DNA of 20,804 bases from CAYRGS01 sp964423875 (GTDB lineage: Bacteria; UBA8248; JACPRG01; G963555815), in assembly GCA_964423875.1 (NCBI GenBank), contig CAYRGS010000067.1:1-20804 (forward strand). Direction: 5' to 3'. The position numbers and the translations under genes are program-made. Positions 1 through 7,344 of this stretch are shown here, one piece after another. Position 1 is the first letter of the stretch. Every line of letters begins with the position of its first letter. The notes under the pieces were generated by a model. It did not search any database. It had not been told where the DNA came from and saw nothing but the letters and a program-made list of their open reading frames with translations.

Positions 1-38
1 CCCCGAGGGGGGGTCGCCCCGCAAAGGCTCGAACCGAG

Positions 39-67
39 GCGAGATTCCTCGTTGCTCTCGGAATGAC
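39..67. repeat. Half copy of dispersed palindromic repeat
   Basis: This 29-base stretch matches the right arm of the larger repeat at 3931-3959 at 24 of 29 positions by direct comparison. The shared core reads GCGAGATTC..CG..GC..CTC.GAATGAC. It lies just downstream of the stop of the minus-strand SDR gene. A partner arm, if there is one, would lie left of the window. It is likely a dispersed intergenic repeat of the REP/MITE type, which is inferred from only two copies. Confidence 0.5.
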
Positions 68-89
68 CCCAACTGCTCAGCGCAGCCCC

Positions 90-1094
90 CTACACCGCGT
101 AGCGGTCTGGGTCGTAATCGTCCAGGTGGTCTTTGATATACGCGATGGTCCGGTCGAGGCCCTCATCCAGGGAGACCTCGGGTGCCCAACCGAGAAGGTC
201 CTTGGCCTTTTTGTTGTACGCCCAAAGGCGCGTGACCTCGCTCTTGGCGGGACGCAGGCGGGACTCATCGGTCTCCAGCCGGACGGGACGGCCGACGCGC
301 TCGATGATCTTTTCGGCCAGCTCGCCAATCGAGACCTCGAACCCCGACCCGACGTTGACGGTCTGGCCGATTGCGCCGGGGACCTCGCCCATTGCCATGA
401 ACCCCCGGACGGTGTCCCCGACAAATGTCAGGTCCCGGGTGGGATGCGTCGCGCCGATGCGGACGACGTCTCGCGTGAGCGCCTGGACGATGACGGCCGG
501 AATTACCGCCCGGGCCGACTGGCGGGGGCCGTAGACGTTGAAGGGCCGGATGACGGCCACCGGCAGGTCGAAGGCATTCTGAAAGCTGAGGGCGACGGCG
601 TCCGCGCCGATTTTCGACGCCGAGTAGGGCGATTGGGGCAGAAGGGGATGACTCTCGGCGATGGGAACGGAGACGGCCGAGCCGTACACCTCGCTGGTCG
701 ACGTGTGGACGACGCGCTCAACACCCCCTCCCCCCTCCCCCTCGTCGCGCCCCGCGAGGAGAACGTTGAGCGTCCCGATAACGTTGGTCCGGACAACCTC
801 GGCCGGATGGACGTAGGAGTACGGGATACCGATGAGGGCCGCGAGATGAAAGACGACCTCCATGCCCCGGACGGCCTTGCGGACGGTCTCCTCGACGTTG
901 AGATCGCCGTGGATGATCTCCAGGTGGCCCCCGTGCTCCGCCGCGGATTCGGAGAGGAACCCCGCGCCGCCCCGGGAGTTGTATCGGACCAGCCCCCGGA
1001 CCCGCGCCCCCTCGCGCAGAAGCCTCTCGACCAGGTGGCTCCCGATAAACCCCCCCGCCCCCGTGACCAGAACCTTCTTATCCCGCCAGCTCAG
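90..1094 (-). CDS. NAD-dependent 4,6-dehydratase/epimerase (extended SDR, LegB-like)
   Basis: Extended short-chain dehydrogenase of about 334 residues, the normal family length. The N-terminal Rossmann motif VTGAGGFIG sits at residues 10-18, the serine/threonine-rich STSEVYG stretch near 132-138, and the catalytic YSASK (Tyr157, Lys161) follows. The run after the second strand (LVRYNSRGG) and the IPYSYVHP segment resemble NAD-dependent 4,6-dehydratases of the LegB/GDP-mannose dehydratase group, which make 4-keto-6-deoxy sugar nucleotides. The exact substrate cannot be read. The first ATG (at 863) would remove the whole NAD-binding half. In-frame upstream codons hold no ATG, GTG or TTG before a TAA at 1107-1109, and a CTG at 1094 follows AAGGAGG by 7 bases, so CTG is taken as the start. 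The gene is downstream of the two glycosyltransferases on the same strand and probably serves the same surface glycan. A glycine/glutamate-rich insertion lies near residues 115-125. Confidence 0.85.
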   Translation of the reverse strand: MSWRDKKVLVTGAGGFIGSHLVERLLREGARVRGLVRYNSRGGAGFLSESAAEHGGHLEIIHGDLNVEETVRKAVRGMEVVFHLAALIGIPYSYVHPAEVVRTNVIGTLNVLLAGRDEGEGGGGVERVVHTSTSEVYGSAVSVPIAESHPLLPQSPYSASKIGADAVALSFQNAFDLPVAVIRPFNVYGPRQSARAVIPAVIVQALTRDVVRIGATHPTRDLTFVGDTVRGFMAMGEVPGAIGQTVNVGSGFEVSIGELAEKIIERVGRPVRLETDESRLRPAKSEVTRLWAYNKKAKDLLGWAPEVSLDEGLDRTIAYIKDHLDDYDPDRYAV

Positions 1095-1101
1095 CGTCCT
1101 T

Positions 1102-1108
1102 CCTCCTT
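1102..1108 (-). promoter_or_regulatory. Strong Shine-Dalgarno deciding a CTG start
   Basis: On the minus strand AAGGAGG is followed by 7 bases and then CTG at 1094. Translation from there gives a complete Rossmann N-terminus. The in-frame TAA at 1107-1109 overlaps this site and excludes any longer start. Confidence 0.65.
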
Positions 1109-1144
1109 AAATGGGCGGGTACGGACAGGCCCCCCGGCTGAAGC

Positions 1145-1188
1145 CCCGCCCCTACGGCCAAACCGCGTCTTTTCATCGTAGGGGCGGG
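1145..1188. repeat. Perfect 12-bp inverted repeat, intergenic hairpin
   Basis: CCCGCCCCTACG at 1145-1156 is matched exactly by CGTAGGGGCGGG at 1177-1188 with a 20-base loop. It lies between the GT39 stop (1225) and the SDR start (1094). No T-run follows on the minus strand, so an ordinary intrinsic terminator is not shown. It may be a dispersed palindromic element or an mRNA-processing or attenuation hairpin within the operon. Confidence 0.6.
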
Positions 1189-1224
1189 TCGAGAGTCGGT
1201 TGACCCCCGTCCCCGCCCGACCAA

Positions 1225-2625
1225 TCAAAAAAACCCCCTCAGCATAGACCGCAGGGCGTCCGAGAGGAAGAAGACCAGGAGGTTCACCACCAGCCAGGCC
1301 CCCGAGGCCGTCCAGAAAGTCCCGCGCCGGGACGTCTCCAGAAACAGGACGATGCCCAGGGCCGCCAGGATCAGGATGCCCGCCTCGGCCGGAAGCCGCA
1401 ACCGGGGCGAGCCGATGAAGACGATGCCCAGGAGAAAGTAGTAGATCACGATCCCCCAGGCCGGCCAAAGCGCCGACGCCCTCCAGCTGTCATCCCGGCT
1501 CATTCCGTCGGCGGGCCGGCGCTTGAGAAAGGCGCAGACCGCGAACGGAAGAAGGAACACGAACCCGAAGCTGTACGTTCCCCCGAGAAAGATCTCCCAA
1601 TCGAACGGGCTCCAGAAAAAGAGCGCCTTGACGGCGAGAAGCCGAGGCAGCCGGGACGGCTCGGAGGCGATCTTCTTCAGACCGGCCCCCATCAGGAACG
1701 CGCTTCGCTCAGGCTCGGAGGCGATCCGCGCGGCCCGGGCCGTAACCGCATCCTTCGTCCGAAAACCCGGCTTCCAGCCGTCCTTGAGGTGGACGCCGTC
1801 GTAGAAGACGGCCCCCCCCTCCGTCCCCAGGGGGACGAACCGGCCGAAAATCCCGTAGTTCCGCACCACCCAGGGGGAGAGAACAGCCGCGAAGGCAAGC
1901 GCCAGGACCAAGCCCTTGCCGGTCGGCTCCCAAAAATCTTTCCTCCGAGCCCAGCCCCGGACCACCAGGGCCGCTCCGCAAACCACCGGGAAGATCGCAA
2001 GCGACGGCTTCGTCAATGAGCCAAGCGCGCCCACCAGACCCAGCAGGGCCATCCCGCCCCAGGAGAATCTCCGGTCCAGCCGAGCCAGGACCCACAGGCA
2101 GACGATCACCCAGAAAACGTACAGGGCCTCCGTCATGACGAGATGCTCCGCCTTGATAAAGGGCGGATAGAGGGCATAGAGAAGGCCGGCGACGGCGGCG
2201 CATCTTCTGCCGGCTCCCCCGGCTCCCCCGCACCCCCTGCCCATTTTCCCGGCAGCGGCCGCGAAAATGGGACAGGCCAGCGCGCCCAGAACCGTCTGCG
2301 CGACCAGGACGGCCCAGGGAGAGACCCCCACGGCCGCGTAAACGCCCGCGATGAAAAGCGGATAAAGGGGCGTGTACTCGGCCGTGGGGAGGCCGTCGGC
2401 GAGCATGCCGGCGCCCGAAAGGATCCCCTTCGCCCATTCATGAAACGCGCCCCAGTCCCCGCCCAGGTAGGGCGGCTCTCCCACCGCGAACGCCCAGAGG
2501 ACAGGGATGAGCGCAAGCGCCCGGATCGTCAATGCCAAAAGGAACAGGTCCCGCAGAAGCGGGCCGTCCGCGCGATAGCGGGCGGGAAGCCAATCCGAAG
2601 GAGGGTCCTTTCGAGGTGCGTCCAA
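1225..2625 (-). CDS. Membrane glycosyltransferase, GT39/PMT_2 (ArnT-like) family
   Basis: Polytopic membrane protein of 466 residues with about ten hydrophobic segments. After the first membrane helix comes a periplasmic-type loop with GGDWGAFHEWAKGIL and then EYTPLYPLF, the acidic residue plus PLYP pattern typical of dolichyl-phosphate-mannose/undecaprenyl-phosphate-sugar transferases (PMT_2). Family members transfer a sugar from a polyprenyl-phosphate carrier to lipid, protein or glycan at the outer face of the inner membrane. The start is TTG at 2625, because GAGGA lies 6 bases upstream and only 9 bases separate it from the stop of the GT2 gene, which indicates translational coupling. The upstream GT2 enzyme probably makes the polyprenyl-phosphate sugar used here. 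The acceptor and sugar are unknown. Confidence 0.8.
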   Translation of the reverse strand: MDAPRKDPPSDWLPARYRADGPLLRDLFLLALTIRALALIPVLWAFAVGEPPYLGGDWGAFHEWAKGILSGAGMLADGLPTAEYTPLYPLFIAGVYAAVGVSPWAVLVAQTVLGALACPIFAAAAGKMGRGCGGAGGAGRRCAAVAGLLYALYPPFIKAEHLVMTEALYVFWVIVCLWVLARLDRRFSWGGMALLGLVGALGSLTKPSLAIFPVVCGAALVVRGWARRKDFWEPTGKGLVLALAFAAVLSPWVVRNYGIFGRFVPLGTEGGAVFYDGVHLKDGWKPGFRTKDAVTARAARIASEPERSAFLMGAGLKKIASEPSRLPRLLAVKALFFWSPFDWEIFLGGTYSFGFVFLLPFAVCAFLKRRPADGMSRDDSWRASALWPAWGIVIYYFLLGIVFIGSPRLRLPAEAGILILAALGIVLFLETSRRGTFWTASGAWLVVNLLVFFLSDALRSMLRGFF

Positions 2626-2634
2626 CGCGGATCC

Positions 2635-3318
2635 TCAGCTCACGAACCGGTATTTGAGCAGGGTCCACAGCGCCCCGAAGCCGTGCATCCAGGTGATCTT
2701 CTTCCCTTCCTCGTAGGTCCGGCCATAATACGAGATGGGCATCTCGTAAACCCGCAACTTGCGCTTGAGAATCTTGGCGGTGATCTCGGGCTCGATGGAG
2801 AAGCCGTTGGAGACCAGGTTCAGCTCGCGGAGAACGTCCGCCCGGATCATCTTGTAGCAGGTCTCCATGTCGCTCAGCGTGGAGTTGAACAGGAGGTTGG
2901 TGAGGAAAGAGAGGACGCCGTTGCCCACCTTGTGCCAGAAGAGGTGGACGCGCTGGGGCGCGCCCCCCATCAGCCGGGACCCGTAAACGGCGTCGGCCAC
3001 GCCCCGCTTGAAGAGCTCCATCAGCCGGATGAGGTCCTGCGGGTCGTACTCCAGGTCGGCGTCCTGGGGGACGACCACATCGCCCGTGATGTGGGCGAAC
3101 CCCGTTCTCAGCGCGGCCCCCTTCCCGCTGTTCCGCTCGTGGTACAACACCCGGATCCCATCCCCTCCCCACTCCCGGAGCCACTCGCGGGTTCCGTCCG
3201 TCGAGCAGTCGTCCACCAGGATGATCTCTTTCTCCAGCTCAAGGGCCATGACCTGCCGGAGGATCTCCTCAATGGTCTCGCGCTCGTTGTAGACGGGCAT
3301 GACGATGGAAAGCTTCAT
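2635..3318 (-). CDS. GT2 glycosyltransferase, polyprenyl-phosphate sugar synthase (DPM1-like)
   Basis: Cytosolic family 2 glycosyltransferase of 227 residues. The N-terminus IVMPVYNERETI is the classic GT2 opening. VDDCSTDGT (35-43) binds the nucleotide, and DADLEYDP (86-93) carries the metal-binding DXD. The short length and the lack of C-terminal membrane helices match dolichyl-phosphate-mannose-synthase-like enzymes, which load a hexose on a polyprenyl phosphate. It is first in a minus-strand operon and is followed after 9 bases by the GT39 transferase, a frequent pairing in which GT2 makes the lipid-linked donor. The ATG at 3318 has no clear Shine-Dalgarno. A promoter-like sequence sits immediately upstream, so the mRNA may be leaderless or nearly so. 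The sugar cannot be told from sequence alone. Confidence 0.85.
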   Translation of the reverse strand: MKLSIVMPVYNERETIEEILRQVMALELEKEIILVDDCSTDGTREWLREWGGDGIRVLYHERNSGKGAALRTGFAHITGDVVVPQDADLEYDPQDLIRLMELFKRGVADAVYGSRLMGGAPQRVHLFWHKVGNGVLSFLTNLLFNSTLSDMETCYKMIRADVLRELNLVSNGFSIEPEITAKILKRKLRVYEMPISYYGRTYEEGKKITWMHGFGALWTLLKYRFVS

Positions 3319-3327
3319 GCGGTCACT

Positions 3328-3355
3328 CTTATCGGAAAGGGGACGCGGCGGTCAA
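3328..3355 (-). promoter_or_regulatory. Candidate sigma70-type promoter abutting GT2 start
   Basis: On the minus strand TTGACC (3350-3355), a 16-base spacer and GATAAG (3328-3333) match the -35 (5 of 6) and -10 (4 of 6) consensus. The -10 ends only 9 bases before the ATG at 3318, so a transcript would begin close to the start codon. This fits the missing Shine-Dalgarno but is unproven. Confidence 0.35.
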
Positions 3356-3797
3356 GGCGGCCGCGAAAAGACCCGATGGAAGGACCGACCAGCCTTATCG
3401 CAAGCTCGTGGGTGATTGCCCGTGGCAACCTGCGATAGGAGGTCCATCACGGAACAGGATACCATTTACGCGGGTATCGATGACAGAAGACGCACCTTCG
3501 CCGTAGGGACTTGGGGAACCGAGGATGTCCAGGATTTCGTCCCCACCATCCCCAATGACCCCCGCGCGCTCCCCCTCCTCCGGCACCGCCCCCAGCGCCA
3601 GGGACAGGATTGGCGGGAATGCCGCAAAGGCGTGGCTTTGTGACCGGGATCCGACGTGAGGGGGGAGGGGGGAGGGGCGGAATCCCCACCCATGATGGAG
3701 CGCTTCATCCATTCAGACGCGGGGGAACCAGGGGGACCTCAGCGTCCATCTCCCTTGACTCCGGCGCTCGCGTTTCTGTTATTACGGGGAGTGATAA
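3356..3797. other. Gene-poor interval, no recognisable gene
   Basis: Short open frames exist on both strands but none has a recognisable motif, a family-like pattern or a convincing ribosome site. The stretch is rich in G/C runs such as GGGGGAGGGGGGAGGGG near 3660. The only structured element seen is the hairpin at 3396-3437. Confidence 0.5.
3396..3437. repeat. Inverted repeat TATCGCA/TGCGATA
   Basis: TATCGCA at 3396-3402 pairs exactly with TGCGATA at 3431-3437 around a 28-base loop. The role is unknown. It is upstream of the GT2 gene and not followed by a T-run. Confidence 0.3.
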
Positions 3798-3970
3798 ATA
3801 CTTGACACCTTTGTCACCCTGAGCGACGGGCGAACCACGTCCGGAAAGGAATGCCGGAAGACGCAGCGCAGCGAAGGGTCTCGCGGTGGCCCTTCCCGTA
3901 GAGTGATCCGACAACCGGTACAACAACAATGCGAGATTCTTCGCTCCACTCAGAATGACATGTCAACTAT
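3798..3970. repeat. Interrupted palindromic repeat with outward TTGACA/TGTCAA ends
   Basis: The right arm at 3931-3960 (GCGAGATTCTTCGCTCC then ACTCAGAATGACA) is the reverse complement of a left arm split in two: TGTCACCCTGAGC at 3812-3824 and GCAGCGAAGGGTCTCGC at 3868-3884. About 43 bases interrupt the left arm. Flanking this, ATACTTGACA (3798-3807) and TGTCAACTAT (3961-3970) are inverted copies differing at one position, with the TG ends facing outward as in some IS termini. A half copy of the palindrome lies at 39-67. It is read as a dispersed non-coding repeat, perhaps a remnant of mobile DNA. Confidence 0.55.
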
Positions 3971-4024
3971 AAAGTGACCCCCTTTGTAAATGGGATTTCC
4001 GCGCACAACTGGAGGGCCGTGGTC

Positions 4025-4417
4025 GTGAGGATCATTGATCTCACCCTGCCGCTGGACTAGACCTTCAGCGACTTCCATCCGCCGAACCATCCGGATTTCA
4101 ACCTGGAGGTGTTCGCGCGGCTGAAGACGCATTTCCGGCACAACTGCAAATTCTCGATGAGCGCCCACACCGGCTCCCACGTCGAGGGGCCAAACCACGC
4201 CGTGGAAGGCGCTCTCAGCATCGACAGGCTCCCCCTCGAGCGGTTCCTGGGAAAGGGCGTCAAGCTGGACCTGCGGCAAAAGGGGGAAATGACCGAGCTC
4301 GGCGTTTCGGACCTGGAGGGCGCCTTGAACGGTGGCGGCCTGCGGGACAAGATCGCCGTCCTCAACACCAGCTGGATGGAAGCCGCGCCGGACCGCCGGG
4401 CGGCGCCAGTGTTCTAG
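4025..4417 (+). pseudogene. Broken cyclase / kynurenine-formamidase-like gene
   Basis: Reading from GTG at 4025, with GGAGGG 8 bases upstream, the product begins VRIIDLTLPLD. It meets TAG at 4058-4060 (codon 12) and then continues in the same frame with FSDFHPPNHPDFNLEVF and HTGSHVEGPNH. The last is the metal-binding HxGxHxxxPxH signature of the cyclase family (metal-dependent hydrolases, including KynB formamidases). The frame ends at TAG 4415-4417, followed by TAC AAG GAG TAG. Only about 130 codons remain against a usual 210-260, so the C-terminal part is missing. The gene is read as a pseudogene by nonsense mutation plus truncation. A hairpin lies 12 bases after the stop. Its former role may have been hydrolysis of a formamide or lactone/lactam in the neighbouring catabolic block, which is inferred from context only. 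Confidence 0.75.
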
Positions 4418-4429
4418 TACAAGGAGTAG

Positions 4430-4460
4430 CCGGGATTTCTTACAAATCACCGAATCCCGG
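4430..4460 (+). terminator. Hairpin downstream of the cyclase remnant
   Basis: CCGGGATT (4430-4437) pairs perfectly with AATCCCGG (4453-4460) around a 15-base loop. A second, weaker hairpin CGGGG/CCCCG follows at 4467-4489. No long T-run follows, so termination is probable from position rather than proven. Confidence 0.45.
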
Positions 4461-4706
4461 TAAAATCGGGGGGTGTATTGAAAACCCCGGCGCGGCCGGG
4501 TCCCGACTGGGTTGGGTCAGGCTCTTCGCCAAACCCGCTCTGTTTGGAATGTCCGAGGAAAATGTGGGTTAAGCGATTTCATCACCGCACCGGCCCATTC
4601 CGCGACAAACGCGAGCGGGCGGCCCGGCGGGCCGTCCGCTCGATCTGAGACGACTCTTGGAGGGATCGCGGGGAAACTGCGTCTCACCCCATCCCCGCCC
4701 GGCCCC

Positions 4707-5789
4707 TCATCGTTTTCCGCCCGCTGCGCGCTTCTTTGCGGGCCTCTTCCGGGCCGCGTCACGCTTCACCTTGAGCATGCCCTTCTTCGGGTCGATGCCC
4801 ATGAGGCGGGCCAGGTTGCCTCCGAGGAACTTGAACTTGTCCTCTTTGGTGATCTCCGGGTAGCCATATTTCTCCTGAAGCTCTTCGGTCATCTTGAGGT
4901 TCAGGACGGCCTGGATGCTTTGTCCCGGATCCGAGGCCGGCCAGTCGCTCCCCCAGATGAAGCGGTCAGACCCCGCGATCTGCATCGTCGTCCCGACCAT
5001 GTGAAGGAACCGCTCGGGCGCGCGCAGCAACCAGGGCAGGAGGATCGAGTAGCTGATGTGGAAGTTGGGGTGCTTCCACGCCAGCATGGCCGCCTCTTCC
5101 CAGTACGGGTAGCCGCCGTGGTAGGCCACCACCTTGAGGTCGGGGAAATCGATCATCACGTCGTCCAGGAGCCGTGGCAAGGTGTACTTGGTGTAGCCGA
5201 TGCGGATTGTCAGCCCCGTGTGGAAGAAGGCGACAATGCCCATCTCTTCGCACTTCTCGTAGACGGGCCAGAGCCGCCGGTCGTTCATGTAGGTGTCTTC
5301 GGGCATGTAGAACTTCGTCGTCTTGAAGTTGAAGTTCGTGTGGAGGTAGTCCAGCTCCCAGAGGATGTCGCTGGTCTTCCGCTTGCTGAAGGGACCGACG
5401 TTGGAGCAGCCGATAAAACGGTCCGGGTATTTCTCCAGGGCGTCGATGACGTGCTGGTTGGTGGAGAAGGGGGCGTGGTCCATGGCCGTGTCGATGAAGG
5501 ACTCGCGCATCAGGCAGGATTGATCGACACCGCAGGAATCGTAATCGGCGATGATCTTCTCCATGGTCCAGTCCATCCCCGGGTGTTCGAACTTCTTCCC
5601 CGTGACGTGATCGGTCCACTGCCAGTGCATACACATCTTGTGGGCGTACTCGAACGTCGCCGTGGCGGGGAAGTACTTGATGAAGCGCCGGTAGTCCTCC
5701 GGCATGATGTGCGCTTCGCAATCGCAGATGTAATAATCGAGCGCCCTGTCTTTAGGATCGTGGGCCGCTACGGGCCAGTCGTTCGACAT
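4707..5789 (-). CDS. Amidohydrolase family 2 protein (decarboxylase/ACMSD-like TIM barrel)
   Basis: Metal-dependent TIM-barrel enzyme of 360 residues. Strand 1 carries CEAHIMP with Glu25 and His27. An E-x-H replaces the H-x-H of hydrolytic members, as in gamma-resorcylate and dihydroxybenzoate decarboxylases. Further likely metal or catalytic residues are His190 (AFFHTG), His224 (AYHGGYP) and Asp282 (WGSDWPASD), all in the expected order. Family members mostly perform non-oxidative decarboxylation or hydrolysis of small aromatic or muconate-type acids. The C-terminal 20 residues are very Lys/Arg/Ala-rich, an unusual basic tail. The ATG at 5789 has GGAGG upstream. It lies 193 bases downstream of the lyase gene on the same strand and is the likely third gene of a catabolic group. 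The substrate is unknown. Confidence 0.82.
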   Translation of the reverse strand: MSNDWPVAAHDPKDRALDYYICDCEAHIMPEDYRRFIKYFPATATFEYAHKMCMHWQWTDHVTGKKFEHPGMDWTMEKIIADYDSCGVDQSCLMRESFIDTAMDHAPFSTNQHVIDALEKYPDRFIGCSNVGPFSKRKTSDILWELDYLHTNFNFKTTKFYMPEDTYMNDRRLWPVYEKCEEMGIVAFFHTGLTIRIGYTKYTLPRLLDDVMIDFPDLKVVAYHGGYPYWEEAAMLAWKHPNFHISYSILLPWLLRAPERFLHMVGTTMQIAGSDRFIWGSDWPASDPGQSIQAVLNLKMTEELQEKYGYPEITKEDKFKFLGGNLARLMGIDPKKGMLKVKRDAARKRPAKKRAAGGKR

Positions 5790-5982
5790 GAGACCAGTCC
5801 TCCCTCATTGTGATTTCGCTCCGTTCGGGCCCCTTCCGGGACCCGGCCGGACGCGCAAAACCCGCTCCCCCCCCCCGCCGGAGACAACCCCACCGGGAAT
5901 TCTCAAACGCCCGTCTCTTCGGTTTTCGGACCCTCCCCATTTACCACGGCGTCCGGAGGGTTTCAAGCCCGGATGGGGCGAG

Positions 5983-7341
5983 TCAGGAAGAACCCGATTC
6001 GCATGCGGCGATGGCCCGGTCCACCAGGGTCCCGCAGTGGGCGACGTAGTTCGCGGGGTCGAGCAGCCCCTCGATTTCTTCCGGGGAGAGATGGGCGGAG
6101 ACCTTCTCGTCCATTGCGAGCAATTCTGCGAAGGGGACCCCCTTCTCGAAAGTTTCCATACTGATCTCATACACCAAATCGTGGGCCGTCTGCCGGCCGA
6201 CGGACTCGCCCAAGCGGAGCATGACCGCTTCCGAGAGTATCAGACCGCCTAGGGCCTCGAGATTCTTCCGCATGTTGTCGGGCTTCACGATGAGGTTCGA
6301 CAGAACAAACTTCATTTGATGGAGGACGACCCCGGTCAGGATGCAGACCTCGGGGACGAACTCCCACTCCGCCTGCCAGGTGGACATGTCCCGCTCGTGC
6401 TCGGACATCATGACCTCCATCGCCAGCGGGACGTGACTCCGCACGATGCGCGTGGCGGCGACCACCGCTTCGCAGATCATCGGATTGCGCTTATGGGGCA
6501 TGGTGGAGCTTCCGACTTTCCCGTGATGAAAGGGCTCCTCGACCTCATCCACCTCGGTCTTCATCAGGTTGATGATCTCGTTGGCGATCCTCCCCATCGT
6601 CCCTGCCAGCAGTCCGAGCAACGCCGTCCACTCGGCCACGCCGTCCCGGGCCGAGTGCCACGAGATCTCCGGGACGTCGAGCCCCAGGTCCTCCGAGACG
6701 AGCCGCTGGATCTCCAGGGCGTCCTTGCCGAAGCTGTTGAGCGTGCCGACGGCCCCAAACAAGCTGGAGACGAGGACCCTCGGCCTCGCCGCCCGGAGAC
6801 GCTCCTGGTGGCGGTGAAGCTCGCACGCCCAGATCGCCACCTTGAAACCGTACGTAATGGGCAGGGCGTGGACGCCGTGGGTCCGGCCCGCCATGAGCGT
6901 GTCCCGATACTTCCGGGCCATGTCGCAGATGATCCGGATGATCTCCGACACATCGCGCTGGATGACGTCGTAAGCCTCGCGGACCCGGAGAACCATTCCC
7001 GTGTCGATGATGTCCTGGGTTGTCGCCCCCCAGTGGAGGTATTCACCCGCCTCCCTCCCGCAGACCGCCTGGTAGGCGTGCAGGAAGGGCACAATCGGGT
7101 GGCTCGTCCCGTCGATGCCGTGCTTGATGGCCTCGACGTCCAGGAGATCCGCTGAGCACCTGCGGGAGATCTCCTCCGCCGCGGACCGGGGGATCAGCCC
7201 CACGACCGCCTCCGACCGTGCGAGGGCCGCCTCCACGTCCATCCACTTCTGAAGCAGGTTCCGGTCGTCGAAGATACGCCGCATCTCCTCGGTGCCAAAC
7301 TGGTCCTTGAAGAGTGCGGAGTCCACCATGTGGGAGGCCAC
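5983..7341 (-). CDS. Adenylosuccinate lyase / carboxymuconate cycloisomerase superfamily enzyme
   Basis: 452-residue member of the fumarase/aspartase superfamily, which catalyses trans-elimination or lactonisation of carboxylic acids as homotetramers. Visible motifs are HWGATTQD (103-110), GRTHGVHALP (152-161) and the signature loop GSSTMPHKRNP (277-287), whose serine is the usual general base. The HWGATTQD and GRTHG patterns occur in adenylosuccinate lyase (PurB) and in 3-carboxy-cis,cis-muconate cycloisomerase (PcaB). No purine gene is nearby, and the neighbours are a cupin and a decarboxylase-type amidohydrolase, so a catabolic role is favoured over purine synthesis. The start is GTG at 7341 because GGAGG stands 8 bases upstream. 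An ATG four codons later has no such site. Only 3 bases separate it from the cupin stop, indicating one mRNA. Confidence 0.82.
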   Translation of the reverse strand: MASHMVDSALFKDQFGTEEMRRIFDDRNLLQKWMDVEAALARSEAVVGLIPRSAAEEISRRCSADLLDVEAIKHGIDGTSHPIVPFLHAYQAVCGREAGEYLHWGATTQDIIDTGMVLRVREAYDVIQRDVSEIIRIICDMARKYRDTLMAGRTHGVHALPITYGFKVAIWACELHRHQERLRAARPRVLVSSLFGAVGTLNSFGKDALEIQRLVSEDLGLDVPEISWHSARDGVAEWTALLGLLAGTMGRIANEIINLMKTEVDEVEEPFHHGKVGSSTMPHKRNPMICEAVVAATRIVRSHVPLAMEVMMSEHERDMSTWQAEWEFVPEVCILTGVVLHQMKFVLSNLIVKPDNMRKNLEALGGLILSEAVMLRLGESVGRQTAHDLVYEISMETFEKGVPFAELLAMDEKVSAHLSPEEIEGLLDPANYVAHCGTLVDRAIAACESGSS

Positions 7342-7344
7342 GGG

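Noticed and set aside
63..1181. Long plus-strand open frame opposite the SDR gene
   Set aside because: It lies fully antisense to a motif-complete SDR. The translation is rich in Asp, Gly, Pro and Arg with no family pattern, as expected for the shadow of a GC-rich gene.
3416..3643. Small open frame in the gene-poor interval
   Set aside because: No motif, no convincing family resemblance and no downstream partner were seen. Length alone is not evidence in this base composition.
3802..3830. TTGACA as a promoter -35 for the cyclase remnant
   Set aside because: No -10-like hexamer lies 15-19 bases downstream. The hexamer is better explained as part of the flanking inverted repeat.
4058..4060. 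Amber codon read as pyrrolysine
   Set aside because: TAG ends several intact genes in the window, no pyl genes are present here, and the cyclase also lacks its C-terminal half. Nonsense decay explains it more simply.
5983..7341. Calling the lyase purB
   Set aside because: Superfamily motifs fit both PurB and cycloisomerases, and the neighbours are catabolic rather than purine genes, so no symbol is given.
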